DNA from: Actinoplanes sp. DH11
GTDB lineage: Bacteria; Actinomycetota; Actinomycetes; Mycobacteriales; Micromonosporaceae
Assembly (NCBI RefSeq): GCF_020873875.1
Contig: NZ_JAHWGU010000019.1
Span: 62,001 to 126,000, forward strand
Reading direction: 5' to 3'
Length of the DNA: 64,000 nt
This document shows positions 8,913 to 17,152 of the stretch, piece by piece. The position numbers and the translations under genes were made by a program. The notes below the pieces were generated by a model. That model was not told the DNA's origin, made no database searches, and saw nothing but the letters and a program-made list of their open reading frames with translations. The first letter of the stretch is position 1, and each line of letters starts with the position of its first letter.

Positions 8913-9906
8913 CGGCGAGCTCCTCGGTGGCGGTGGCGGTGGCGGTGGCGTCCACGGCCGCATCATCGGCGGCCGTGGCGGCGAGGTAGGCATCCTCGAG
9001 GGTGACGGGGGCGAGAGCGTAGCCCTCGATGCGCTCGTTCGAGCGGAGCATGGTGGCCCAGGCGACGGCAGCTGCCGCGTCCTCCGCCCGGATGGCGAGC
9101 AGCACCCGCCGGCCGACGTGGACCCGCCGGGCGATCGGGAACGGCACCTCTTCGTTCCTGGACGGGTCGGAACCATCCGGATGCAGCGAGAGCTCGAGTC
9201 GTAGGTCCTGGTTGCTGGAACCGCGGAGCTGACTCGGCGACCCGGTGGCGACGACCCGGCCACGGTTGAGCACGACGAGCTCGTCCACCACCTGCTCGGC
9301 CTCCGCGACGTTGTGGGTTACCAGCAGTACCCCAGCTCCCTCGTCACCCAGTCGACGGACCATCTGCCACAGCCGCCGTCGACGGCCCGCGTCCACGTCG
9401 TTGGTCGGCTCGTCGAGGATCACCAGCGGCACCGGTGCTACGGCCGCCATCGCGAACGCGGTCAGCCGGCGCACCCCACCCGACAGCCCGCCGCCGTCCG
9501 GCCTGGCTCGCCGGCCGAACCACTCGCGGATGTCCAGCTCGTCGGCGAGGGCTTCCGCGGCGGACCGTGCGTCCGCCCGGGACATGCCGCGCAGCCGCGC
9601 GGCGATCTCGATCGCAGACCGGGGCGTCAGGCCGTCCAGTGGCGCCTGCGCCTGGGCTTGGAGCGCCACGCAACGGCGCGCCGTCGCCGGATCTACGGTC
9701 GCGTCCACGCCCGCGACCCGGATCGACCCGGCGTGGGGCCGAAGTAGCCCCACGACCTGCGAAACCAGTGTCGTCTTGCCTGCGCCGTTGTGGCCCAGCA
9801 GGCCGACAACCTCCCCCGCCCTGACCCGTAGATCGACCCCGTCGTTTGCGACGGTCGAACCGAACCGTCTTGTGAGGCCTTCGACCTCCAGCACCGCGGT
9901 ACTCAA
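8905..9906 (-). CDS. ABC transporter ATP-binding protein
   Basis: The 333-residue ATPase has Walker A GHNGAGKTT (about residues 39-47), the signature LSGGVRRL, Walker B LVILDEPTNDVD and the H-loop VTHN. It starts at a TTG (9906) with a strong ribosome site (AAGGAG, 6 bases upstream). The C-terminus carries an Ala-Thr run from a GGTGGC microsatellite at 8930-8955. With the permease it forms a DrrAB-like export pump, probably controlled by the divergent TetR regulator. Confidence 0.92.
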   Translation of the reverse strand: MSTAVLEVEGLTRRFGSTVANDGVDLRVRAGEVVGLLGHNGAGKTTLVSQVVGLLRPHAGSIRVAGVDATVDPATARRCVALQAQAQAPLDGLTPRSAIEIAARLRGMSRADARSAAEALADELDIREWFGRRARPDGGGLSGGVRRLTAFAMAAVAPVPLVILDEPTNDVDAGRRRRLWQMVRRLGDEGAGVLLVTHNVAEAEQVVDELVVLNRGRVVATGSPSQLRGSSNQDLRLELSLHPDGSDPSRNEEVPFPIARRVHVGRRVLLAIRAEDAAAAVAWATMLRSNERIEGYALAPVTLEDAYLAATAADDAAVDATATATATEELADA

Positions 9907-10021
9907 CGTTGTCTCCTTGTCGCCCGGTGTGACCCAGCACTCGTCTGTGACCTCAGCGCTCGTGTGACTTCAGTGCTCGTCGGATACCTCCAGGGCACCC
10001 ATCGGATACCTTTAGTTTTCT

Positions 10022-10036
10022 AATACCGACGGTATT
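10022..10036. promoter_or_regulatory. Probable TetR operator
   Basis: A perfect 15-bp palindrome (AATACCG-A-CGGTATT) lies in the gap between the divergent ABC and TetR genes, in an AT-rich stretch that contrasts with its surroundings. It overlaps the likely promoter region. Assignment to the TetR protein at 10088 rests on position. Confidence 0.65.
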
Positions 10037-10075
10037 TATATTCCAAGAGTATGAAGATGACACCGGTACGTCAAT

Positions 10076-10081
10076 TACGAT
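10076..10081 (+). promoter_or_regulatory. -10 box of the leaderless TetR gene
   Basis: TACGAT lies exactly 6 bases before ATG 10088, and there is no ribosome binding site. Confidence 0.6.
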
Positions 10082-10087
10082 GGCGAG

Positions 10088-10813
10088 ATGGACCGGCTGC
10101 CCTCGACGACCGCCCCCCGGGTACGACGAAGCCGTGCCGAGCAGAAGCAGAAAACGCGAGATTCGCTCGTCGCGGCAGGGCTCATGGCGTTCACCCGCGA
10201 CGGCTATCACGGCGCGACCCTGGACGGGATCGCCAACGAGGCCGGCTTCTCCAAGGGCGCCGTCTACTCGAACTTCGGCGGCAAGGCGGAGCTTTTCCTG
10301 GCGGTGATGGACTACAACCTCAGCGTGCTGCGCAGTGACGGCTGGGATCCCTTCGCGCTCCCGAGTACGAATGACGCCGACACCCCCGGGGCGACCGCAG
10401 GTACCCCCGACGAGGACGTCGCGGAGATCGTCCGCGGGTTCGGGCTCGCGACACTGGAGTTCATCACGACCGCCGCACGCGACGAGACGCTCATCCATGC
10501 GCTACGCGCACGGGTTCAGGTGTTACTCGACGCCTACGGGCGCGTCGCGGCAACCCACCGCTCGGCGGGTGAATGCCTCGCGGCCGAGGATGTCGCACAG
10601 CTCATGGCGGCGCTCGACCAGGGCGCATCTCTGCTGGCGCTCAGTGGCGTGGCCACCATCGACGGGGCGCTGATGCGTTCGGGCCTGCGCCGGCTCCTCC
10701 TCGATGCCACCAACGCCGCGAACGAGCGGTCACCGTCACCGGACGGCCATGCCTCGCCGCTACCGGACGTCGAGCAGGTGCGGCGCCTGATCCGCGACAT
10801 GCCCGGCGACTGA
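10088..10813 (+). CDS. TetR-family regulator of the ABC pump
   Basis: The 241-residue protein has the TetR helix-turn-helix at about residues 22-68 (TRDSLVAAGLMAFTRDGYHG, then IANEAGFSKGAVYSNFGGKAELF). The C-terminal ligand domain is all-helical and variable. The gene is divergent from the ABC exporter, with a palindromic operator between them, so it is most likely the pump's repressor. Confidence 0.9.
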   Translation: MDRLPSTTAPRVRRSRAEQKQKTRDSLVAAGLMAFTRDGYHGATLDGIANEAGFSKGAVYSNFGGKAELFLAVMDYNLSVLRSDGWDPFALPSTNDADTPGATAGTPDEDVAEIVRGFGLATLEFITTAARDETLIHALRARVQVLLDAYGRVAATHRSAGECLAAEDVAQLMAALDQGASLLALSGVATIDGALMRSGLRRLLLDATNAANERSPSPDGHASPLPDVEQVRRLIRDMPGD

Positions 10814-10956
10814 CGCGGTTAGGCAGATCTGCGGGCCGTCGGCGGGGAACAGTCCGACCAGGACGATCAGGTGAGCAGGAAGGTGGTCCGCGCGCCGGCG
10901 GCCGGGCCGGTGGTCAGCCGGCCCCGCGCGTGGCGCAGATAGCGCGTCGGGTCGCC

Positions 10957-11173
10957 GGCCAGCTCGTCTTTCTGCCGACCTACAGTTCCTGGCTGAACTG
11001 GATCGAAGCCGAGTTCGCCGCGCTGCGCTACTTCGCGCTCAACGGCACTGACCACCAGTCACACGCCGAGCAGGACGCCGCGATCGGCGACTACATCCGC
11101 TGGCACAACCAGCGAGCCCGACCGAAAACCGGATACGGGACTAACTCCAAGATCCGCCACCCGGATTACCCCT
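10957..11173 (+). pseudogene. IS630-family transposase, C-terminal remnant
   Basis: About 70 codons encode the end of an IS630 transposase: FLPTYSSWLNWIEAEFAALR, which carries the last catalytic acid, then IGDYIRWHNQRARPKT and a terminal IRHPDYP. The N-terminal two-thirds, including the first two Asp residues, are absent. At 11174 the sequence switches directly into the 309-bp repeat, so the end is also cut. Confidence 0.8.
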
Positions 11174-11174
11174 T

Positions 11175-11459
11175 CTGGCTGATCTGGCGACCACGCGTCA
11201 CACCCTGCGCGCCCTCGCCGCGGCCGAGTTCACCACCGACGAGCCGACCGTGATCAGCTCCGCCTACCAGCAAATCCTCGCCGTTCTCGGCGCCGCGACC
11301 ACCGGCATGCGCGCCAAGGACATCTGCCTCGCCCTCGACATCGAACCCCTGCCCAAACACGTCGAGGGCGCCCGAGCAAAGCTGAAACACCTGGTCAGCC
11401 GCAACATCCTGACCGAGACGCAGCCCGGCATATTCACCCTCGCCGAGAAACGGACCTAA
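11175..11459 (+). pseudogene. Truncated copy of the IS-associated winged-helix gene
   Basis: This frame of 94 codons plus a stop duplicates the 3' part of the gene at 5300-5707, starting within its coiled coil; one visible residue differs (Arg to His before LVSRN). The 5' third is missing and replaced by IS630 sequence. An internal GTG at 11250 could start a 69-residue product, but this is unlikely to be functional. Confidence 0.75.
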
Positions 11460-11483
11460 CCCTTCTTACCGCCCTCTGAGGTG
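11175..11483 (-). repeat. Right copy of the 309-bp inverted repeat
   Basis: Inverted partner of 5276-5584, collinear with no insertions or deletions. Its outer end runs into the 3' end of the membrane protein gene at 11456, whose last codons (EGGKKG and stop) come from the repeat. Confidence 0.9.
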
Positions 11484-12358
11484 TGCGCCCTGACATCTTC
11501 GGCCGGTGCCCGCCGCCGGTAGGCCCACGTGGCCAAGCCCAGCGTCACTCCCCATGGCAGCCACACCAGGTTTCCCGCCCAGGCCGCCCAGTTGGCCGGG
11601 TCGAACTGCCCGAGTCCCCGCCACATCGTGACGCCCGCCGCGGTGAGCATCACCGCTACGGCCGTGGCCGGCACGACCGCCAGCAGCGGCGGCACCGGCC
11701 GGCGGAGCATGCGCGTGCCCCAGCGTTGCGTGAGTCCCAGTGTGAGCAGGCCGCCGCCGGTCGCGGCGCAGGCGAAGACCAGCTCGCGCGTGCGTCCCGC
11801 GGGGGAGGACACCATGGCGGTGGTCGCCGCGTCGAGCCCGAACGGATGGCCGGCGGCCCACACGGCCCGGGGCACCGCGTAGACGAGCGGAAGCGCCGCG
11901 GCAAGCAGGGTCACCGGCCGGCCCCAGCTCGGTGCGTCGGCGGATCTGCCACGGTGTGCCACCGCCGCCCAGCACACGCCACCCGCCGCGAACCACGCCT
12001 GTGCCATCGCGGCCGCTTCCACCCGGTCCCCCCGCAGCATCAGCAGTTCCCCGGCCGCGAGCAGCAGGCGACCGTCCGGCAGCACCAGGAGAAGAGCGAC
12101 GGCGACGGGCCAACCGGCGATCCGTAACCGCGGGTGGCGGGGCAGCAGTGCCGTCAGCACCGCGCCGGCCACGCCGAGCGCGGCGATGACGAGGCCGGTG
12201 GGCAGCGGGTCCAGGCCGGTGAGGACCGCGCCCATGCGGACGGCCCGCTCGTGGTCGTCGAAGGGGAAGCCGGGCCCGCCGGCCGCCCAGGTCAGGCCGG
12301 CGGCCGCGGTCGCGGCCGACCATCCGCCGGTCGCGGTTCGCACAAGTCTTTCGTCCAT
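11456..12358 (-). CDS. Multi-pass membrane protein
   Basis: The protein has about 300 residues from ATG 12358 (MDERLVRTATGG) and about eight hydrophobic segments; an upstream start at 12487 would add an unlikely Arg/Pro-rich leader. The last eight or so residues are encoded by the 309-bp repeat, so the native C-terminus was replaced when the repeat arrived. It overlaps the truncated gene ending at 11459. No family is recognised. It is divergent from the broken kinase gene. Confidence 0.65.
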   Translation of the reverse strand: MDERLVRTATGGWSAATAAAGLTWAAGGPGFPFDDHERAVRMGAVLTGLDPLPTGLVIAALGVAGAVLTALLPRHPRLRIAGWPVAVALLLVLPDGRLLLAAGELLMLRGDRVEAAAMAQAWFAAGGVCWAAVAHRGRSADAPSWGRPVTLLAAALPLVYAVPRAVWAAGHPFGLDAATTAMVSSPAGRTRELVFACAATGGGLLTLGLTQRWGTRMLRRPVPPLLAVVPATAVAVMLTAAGVTMWRGLGQFDPANWAAWAGNLVWLPWGVTLGLATWAYRRRAPAEDVRAHTSEGGKKG

Positions 12359-12489
12359 GATGACCAGCGTCGGCGCGGCACCGTCGCCGGCGTACCTGCC
12401 GGACGGCCGCAACCGGGCTGTCCCACGCCGCGATCCCCGGCCGTTCGGCAGGTGTGGCCCGGGTGGACGGCTCACTATGGTTGGCAACC

Positions 12490-13423
12490 GTGATGACGGT
12501 CGCCTCGGCAGTGTTGACGGTCGTCGCTGCCGTGGTGGTCATCCGGGGCAGGGACGCGGTCACGGGCGCGGCCGCGGTGGTCGCGGCCGCGGGTTCGATC
12601 GCGGTCACGATCGTCGAAAGGACCCCGGGTGGGTCGCCTCCGGTGTGGGGACTGTCGCTGCTGCCGTTGCTCGCCGAGTTCTCGGCGCTGACCATGATCG
12701 TCGTCCGGGTGACCCACCGGGCCCGACCGCGCGTGGCGGTGCTCGGGGCCGGTTCGGCCGGGCTGGCGGTCGCGCTGCTCGTCCTGCGGCTCACCGGGCC
12801 GCCGTCGTGGCTCGCCGCGGTGGGAGCGTGCGGCTTGTGGGGGCTGACGGCCGTGGGAGCGGCCACCGTGGGACTTCACCTGCGTCGTCAGGACCGGCGG
12901 CGGGAACAGGTCGCGGTGGGGGCGCGCGTTGTTCGGGCGCATCGAGCAGGCCGGTCAGCACGCGCTGGCCGCGCTCGACCGGACCGTCCACATGCTGGTG
13001 GAGCAGTCACCGGGCCTGGACGACCTGCCCGCGCTGGTGGCCCGCTTCGACGCCGCCGGCCCGGTCCGCGCGGGCTTGAGCCTGGATCCGCTGCCCGCGG
13101 AACCGATTCCGGACGACGTCTCGGTTCTTGCCTACCGCACCGTGGCCGAGGCGCTCACCAACGTCCGCCGGCACGCACCCGCCGCCACCGCGGTGCACGT
13201 CGCGGTGACCCGCACCGTCCCCGGCACGCTCACCGTCACCGTCACCAACGACCTGCCCCCGGCACCGGCGGCACCGGCGCGGAGCACACCCGGTGGGCGC
13301 GGGCTGCCGGGACTCGCCGCAGCCGCGGCAGCGGTCGGCGGACGGGTCGACGCCGGGCCGTACGGCGACCGCTGGCGGCTGCACGCCGTCCTGCCCCTGG
13401 CGCCCGGAAAGGGCCGGCCGTGA
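12490..13423 (+). pseudogene. Histidine kinase, broken by a frameshift and loss of the phospho-acceptor domain
   Basis: The first frame (12490 to about 12920) encodes four or more membrane helices and a linker ending LRRQDRRREQVAV. In intact NarL-type kinases a dimerisation helix with the phosphorylated His follows. Here the frame changes near 12925, and the second frame (12929-13423) resumes at RIEQAGQHALAALDR and gives the ATPase domain (VAEALTNVRRHAPAATAV, GGRGLPGLAAAAAAVGG). The His box is absent, so about 40-50 residues were deleted with a frame change. ATG 12493 or GTG 12490 fits the promoter-like TATGGT at 12476. Confidence 0.72.
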
Positions 13424-14088
13424 CGCCGATCAGGATCCTGCTCGCCGACGACCAGGAGGGCATCCGGGTCGCCTTCCGCCTGATCCTCGACGCCCAGCCC
13501 GACATGACCGTGATCGCCGAAGCGGCCGACGGTGCCACCGCCCTCGAACTCGCCTGCCACCTGCGCCCCGACGTCGTCCTCGCCGACGTGCGCATGCCCG
13601 GTCTGGACGGCCTTCACCTCACCCGCGAACTGGCCGGCCCGGCCGTCGCCGACCCCATCCGGGTCATCGTGGTCACCACCTTCGACCTCGACGAGTACGT
13701 GCACACCGCGCTGCGCCACGGCGCGTCCGGGTTCCTGCTCAAGCGGTCCGGCCCAACCCTCATGATCGAGGCGATCCGGGCAGCCATGGCCGGCGACACC
13801 CTGATCAGTCCTCAGGTGACGGTGCGCTTGCTGAGGCGCCTCAGCGCCCGGACATCTGCCACGGCGGGCCGACCTAGCCCGGAGGTGCTCACCGAACGGG
13901 AACGCGACGTCGCCCGGCTGGTCGCCACCGGCCGATCCAACGCCGAGATCGCCGCCGACCTGCACATCTCGGTCGGCACGGTGAAGGGCCACCTCGCCGG
14001 CATCCACGCCAGGCTGGCGACCCGCAACCGGGTACAGATCGCAGTCTGGGCCCATGAGATGGGCATGACCGGCCACGAACCTCTCTAG
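13420..14088 (+). CDS. NarL/LuxR-type response regulator
   Basis: The 222-residue protein has a receiver domain (about 1-120: acidic pair in LLADDQEG, phosphorylated Asp in VVLADVRMPGLDG, Thr in VVTTFDLDEY, Lys in GFLLKRS) and a LuxR helix-turn-helix (about 150-210: LTERERDVARLVATGRSNAE, IAADLHISVGTVKGHLA). It starts at GTG 13420, overlapping the kinase frame by four bases, with GGAAAGGG upstream. The protein is intact although its cognate kinase is broken, so it may be silent or served by another phosphodonor. Confidence 0.92.
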   Translation: MTPIRILLADDQEGIRVAFRLILDAQPDMTVIAEAADGATALELACHLRPDVVLADVRMPGLDGLHLTRELAGPAVADPIRVIVVTTFDLDEYVHTALRHGASGFLLKRSGPTLMIEAIRAAMAGDTLISPQVTVRLLRRLSARTSATAGRPSPEVLTERERDVARLVATGRSNAEIAADLHISVGTVKGHLAGIHARLATRNRVQIAVWAHEMGMTGHEPL

Positions 14089-14161
14089 CCGAGGCGACGG
14101 CACGCCTGCGGTGAGCTCCGCAGCAGGATCGTCCTGAAGCCGGCCCGGGACGTCGGGGCTG

Positions 14162-14824
14162 TCATGCGCGGACGATGCGAGGCGTGCTGAGAGCTCGGTT
14201 GTCGATGAGAATGCCGGCCCGCTCATGTGGGGAGCAAGCGGCGAAATACATCCGTTGAGCGTCCATGTAGCGGCGGTTGCCCGGATGGTCGGGGTCGGGG
14301 TCGGTGCCGTCGCGGGCCGCCATGCGCCTCGCCGTCTCCGTGAAGTCCGCGTCCAGGAACACGGACAGGTCCCAGGCCCCGACGAGTTCGTTGCGATGAA
14401 GGAAGAGCCCATCGACGATGAGTACGGTGCCGGCGGCAGCGGTCCGCGTCGCCGGCCTGCGTTCGGTGTCGGTGGCGAGGTCGTGCGCGGCCGGCCGGTA
14501 GCGACGATTTCCGCCGGGACCGAACGGCTCCAGCACGTCGCTGTGGAAACGGGCGTAGTTGAAGGCATGCCGCCAGAAGCCTTCGGGTGAGTCGCGCCCC
14601 CACTGGTACCGGACCGCTCGGGGGTGATGAAAGTCGTCGAGGGAGACTCGGGCGACAGGGCGACCGAGCGCGCGAACTTCCGCGGCCAGCTCATCGGCGA
14701 AGGTGGTCTTGCCCGCCGCGTCCGGCCCGTCGATCCCGACACGGACGCAGGCGCCGTTTCCCGGCACGGGCACGAGACACGCCACCCGCTTGACGACCCG
14801 GCACCGCTCGGCTGAACTCGGCAC
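14162..14824 (-). CDS. Uridine kinase-like P-loop protein
   Basis: The 220-residue protein has a Walker A (GIDGPDAAGKTTFADEL), a SLDDFHHPRAVRYQWGRDS segment typical of uridine-kinase-like nucleoside kinases, a Walker B-like strand (GTVLIVDGLFLHR), and a lid with paired Arg (ETARRMAARDGTD). GTG 14824 is chosen because homology begins a few residues later. Phosphorylation of a nucleoside or similar small molecule is likely; the exact substrate is unknown. It lies 55 bases downstream of the bkd operon but is probably independent. Confidence 0.82.
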   Translation of the reverse strand: MPSSAERCRVVKRVACLVPVPGNGACVRVGIDGPDAAGKTTFADELAAEVRALGRPVARVSLDDFHHPRAVRYQWGRDSPEGFWRHAFNYARFHSDVLEPFGPGGNRRYRPAAHDLATDTERRPATRTAAAGTVLIVDGLFLHRNELVGAWDLSVFLDADFTETARRMAARDGTDPDPDHPGNRRYMDAQRMYFAACSPHERAGILIDNRALSTPRIVRA

Positions 14825-14879
14825 CCGCCGAGCATCGCAGACCGGCTGCGGGTGCGGTGGCACCCGCAGCCGGCCAGGC

Positions 14880-16172
14880 CTACAGGTTGGCCACGGCGGC
14901 GGCCGGGTCCTCCATGGCGTCGGCCACGACGCGCATGAAGCCGGCGGCCGCGCCACCGTCGCAGACCCGGTGGTCGAAGACGAAGGACAACTGCGTGATC
15001 TTGCGTACGGTCAACGCGCCGCCCACCGCCCACGGACGATCCATGATCCGTCCCAGGCCCAGCATGGCGACCTGGGGATGGTTGATGATGGCGGCGCTGC
15101 CGTCGACGCGGAAGGCGCCGTAGTTGTTGAGGGTGAACGTTCCGGCCGTCAACTCCGCCGGGGTGGACTCGTTGCGGCGGGCCCGGGCCGTCACGTCCCG
15201 GATCGCGGCGTCGAGTGCGGTGGTCGTCAGGTTCTGCGCCCCGGTCACCGCCGGCACCACCAGGCCCCGGTCGGTCTGCACCGCCAGGCCCAGGTTGATC
15301 TGGTCGAGTTCGACGATCTCCTGGCGTTCGGTGTCGACGCGGGCGTTCAGCATCGGGTAGGCGCGCAGCCCGGCCACCACGAACCGTGCCACGTAGGCCA
15401 GCAGGCCCGGCGCCGACGGATCGTGGCGGGTGCGTTCGCGCAGCTCCCAGAGCGCTGTGGCATCGACGTCCACCCAGACGGTCGCCTCGGGGATCTCGGC
15501 GCGGCTGCGGGTCAGGACCGCCGACACGGTCTTGCGGAAGCCGGTGAGCGGGATGCGCCGTTCACCGGTGGGAGCCGCTGGGGCAGTGGGGGTGACGGGG
15601 GTGGTCGCTGATTCGACGTCGCGGCGGGTGATGACGCCGCCCGGGCCGGTGCCGCGCAGCGTGGACAGGTCGACGCCGGAGTCCCGGGCCAGCCGGCGGA
15701 CCAGCGGCGACACGACCCGGGGCGCCACTACAGCCGGTGCGACGGGGGGCGGCGGGGTGCGGGGCGCCGGGATCTGCGGCGGGCCGGCGGCCGGCCGGCG
15801 ATCCCGGGGACGGCGGTGACGGGCGGCGCCACCGGAACCGGGCGTCGTCCCGTACCCGATCAGGACGTTTCCGGACCCGGCCCGCTCCTCCTCCCGATAG
15901 GCCTCGGTGGCGGAACCGGCAGCACTCTCCACGGCCGCCACCGTGATCAGCGGCGCTCCCACGTCCAGGGTGGTGCCCTCGGCGGCGTGCCGGGTGGCGA
16001 CCCGGCCGGCGTACGGGGACGGCACCTCGACCATCGCCTTCGCCGTCTCCACCTCGACGACCGGCTGGTCGACCTCGATCACGTCGCCCTCGGCAACGAG
16101 CCAGCGCACGATCTCCGCCTCGGTCAGGCCCTCACCGAGATCGGGCAGGACGAAGGCGCGGGCGGCAGTCAT
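14880..16172 (-). CDS. bkdC: Branched-chain 2-oxo acid dehydrogenase E2 (dihydrolipoyl acyltransferase)
   Basis: The 430-residue protein has an N-terminal lipoyl domain (lipoylated Lys in VEVETAKAMVEVPS, about residue 44), a Pro/Arg linker, a peripheral-subunit-binding domain (SPLVRRLARDSGVDLSTLRG), and a C-terminal acyltransferase domain with catalytic His-Asp in FDHRVCDGG. It transfers branched acyl groups to CoA. Its ATG overlaps the E1-beta stop (ATGA). No E3 gene is adjacent, so a shared dihydrolipoamide dehydrogenase must be supplied from elsewhere. Confidence 0.92.
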   Translation of the reverse strand: MTAARAFVLPDLGEGLTEAEIVRWLVAEGDVIEVDQPVVEVETAKAMVEVPSPYAGRVATRHAAEGTTLDVGAPLITVAAVESAAGSATEAYREEERAGSGNVLIGYGTTPGSGGAARHRRPRDRRPAAGPPQIPAPRTPPPPVAPAVVAPRVVSPLVRRLARDSGVDLSTLRGTGPGGVITRRDVESATTPVTPTAPAAPTGERRIPLTGFRKTVSAVLTRSRAEIPEATVWVDVDATALWELRERTRHDPSAPGLLAYVARFVVAGLRAYPMLNARVDTERQEIVELDQINLGLAVQTDRGLVVPAVTGAQNLTTTALDAAIRDVTARARRNESTPAELTAGTFTLNNYGAFRVDGSAAIINHPQVAMLGLGRIMDRPWAVGGALTVRKITQLSFVFDHRVCDGGAAAGFMRVVADAMEDPAAAVANL

Positions 16173-17152
16173 GCGTACTCCCACTGCAGTTCGTCGACCG
16201 CGTCCAGGATGCGGTCCACCGACGGCAGGTGGACGTGTTCCAGTTTCGGCGGCGGGTACGGGATGTCGAAGCCGGTGACGCGGCGGATCGGCGCGTGCAG
16301 CGAGTGGAAGCAGCGCTCGGTGACCCGGGCCACGACCTCGGAGGACACGCTGGCGAACCCGGCCGCCTCGGCCACCACCACGGCCCGGCCGGTGGACCGG
16401 ACGGCGGCGCACACGGTCTCGTCGTCGAACGGGACGATCGAGCGCAGGTCCACCACCTGCAGGCTGCGGCCCTCCTGCGCGGCCGCCTCGGCGGCCTCGA
16501 GGGCGACCGGGACGGCCGGGCCGTACGCGATGAGCGTCGCGTCCGTGCCGTCCCGGCGCACCACGGCCTGGCCGATCGGCGGCACCGGTGTGGACAGGTC
16601 CGCCTCCGCGCGCGAGAAGTAGAGCTTCTTCGGTTCCAGGAAGATGACCGGGTCGGGGGATTCGACGGCGGCGCGCAGCAGGCCGTAGGCGTCGGCCGGG
16701 TCGGACGGCGCCACCACGTGCAGGCCGGGGGTGTGCGCGTAGTACGCCTCCGACGAGTCGCAGTGGTGTTCCACCCCGCCGATGCCGCCGGCGTACGGCA
16801 CCCGCACCACGATCGGCACACCGACCCGGCCGCGGGTCCGGTTGCGCATCTTCGCGGCGTGGCTGACCAGCTGCTCGAACGCCGGGTAGGCGAACGCGTC
16901 GAACTGCATCTCCACGACCGGCCGCATGCCGTTCATCGCCATCCCGATCGCCATGCCCAGGATGCCGGACTCGGCGAGCGGGGTGTCGAAGCAGCGCTGC
17001 TCACCGAACTCGGCGGTCAGCCCGTCGGTGATCCGGAAGACGCCGCCGAGCGGGCCGACGTCCTCCCCGAAGACGACCACCGAGTCGTCGGCGCGCAGGG
17101 CGTCGCGCAGCGCCCGGTTCAGGGCGTTCGCCATGGTCAGTTTCTCCGGCAT
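16169..17152 (-). CDS. bkdB: Branched-chain 2-oxo acid dehydrogenase E1 beta subunit
   Basis: The 327-residue protein is a transketolase-type beta subunit: ALRADDSVVVFGEDVG near the start, TPLAESGILGMAIGMAMNG, MQFDAFAYPAFEQLVSHAAK, and a transketolase C-terminal domain (GTDATLIAYGPAVPVALEAA). With the alpha subunit it decarboxylates the keto acids of Val, Leu and Ile using thiamine diphosphate. Start and stop overlap both neighbours (TGATG and ATGA), so translation is coupled. Confidence 0.94.
   Translation of the reverse strand: MPEKLTMANALNRALRDALRADDSVVVFGEDVGPLGGVFRITDGLTAEFGEQRCFDTPLAESGILGMAIGMAMNGMRPVVEMQFDAFAYPAFEQLVSHAAKMRNRTRGRVGVPIVVRVPYAGGIGGVEHHCDSSEAYYAHTPGLHVVAPSDPADAYGLLRAAVESPDPVIFLEPKKLYFSRAEADLSTPVPPIGQAVVRRDGTDATLIAYGPAVPVALEAAEAAAQEGRSLQVVDLRSIVPFDDETVCAAVRSTGRAVVVAEAAGFASVSSEVVARVTERCFHSLHAPIRRVTGFDIPYPPPKLEHVHLPSVDRILDAVDELQWEYA

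Noticed and set aside
5276..11483. Composite transposon
   Set aside because: The flanking repeats are partial copies of one gene, only one side has a transposase, and no target duplication was found.
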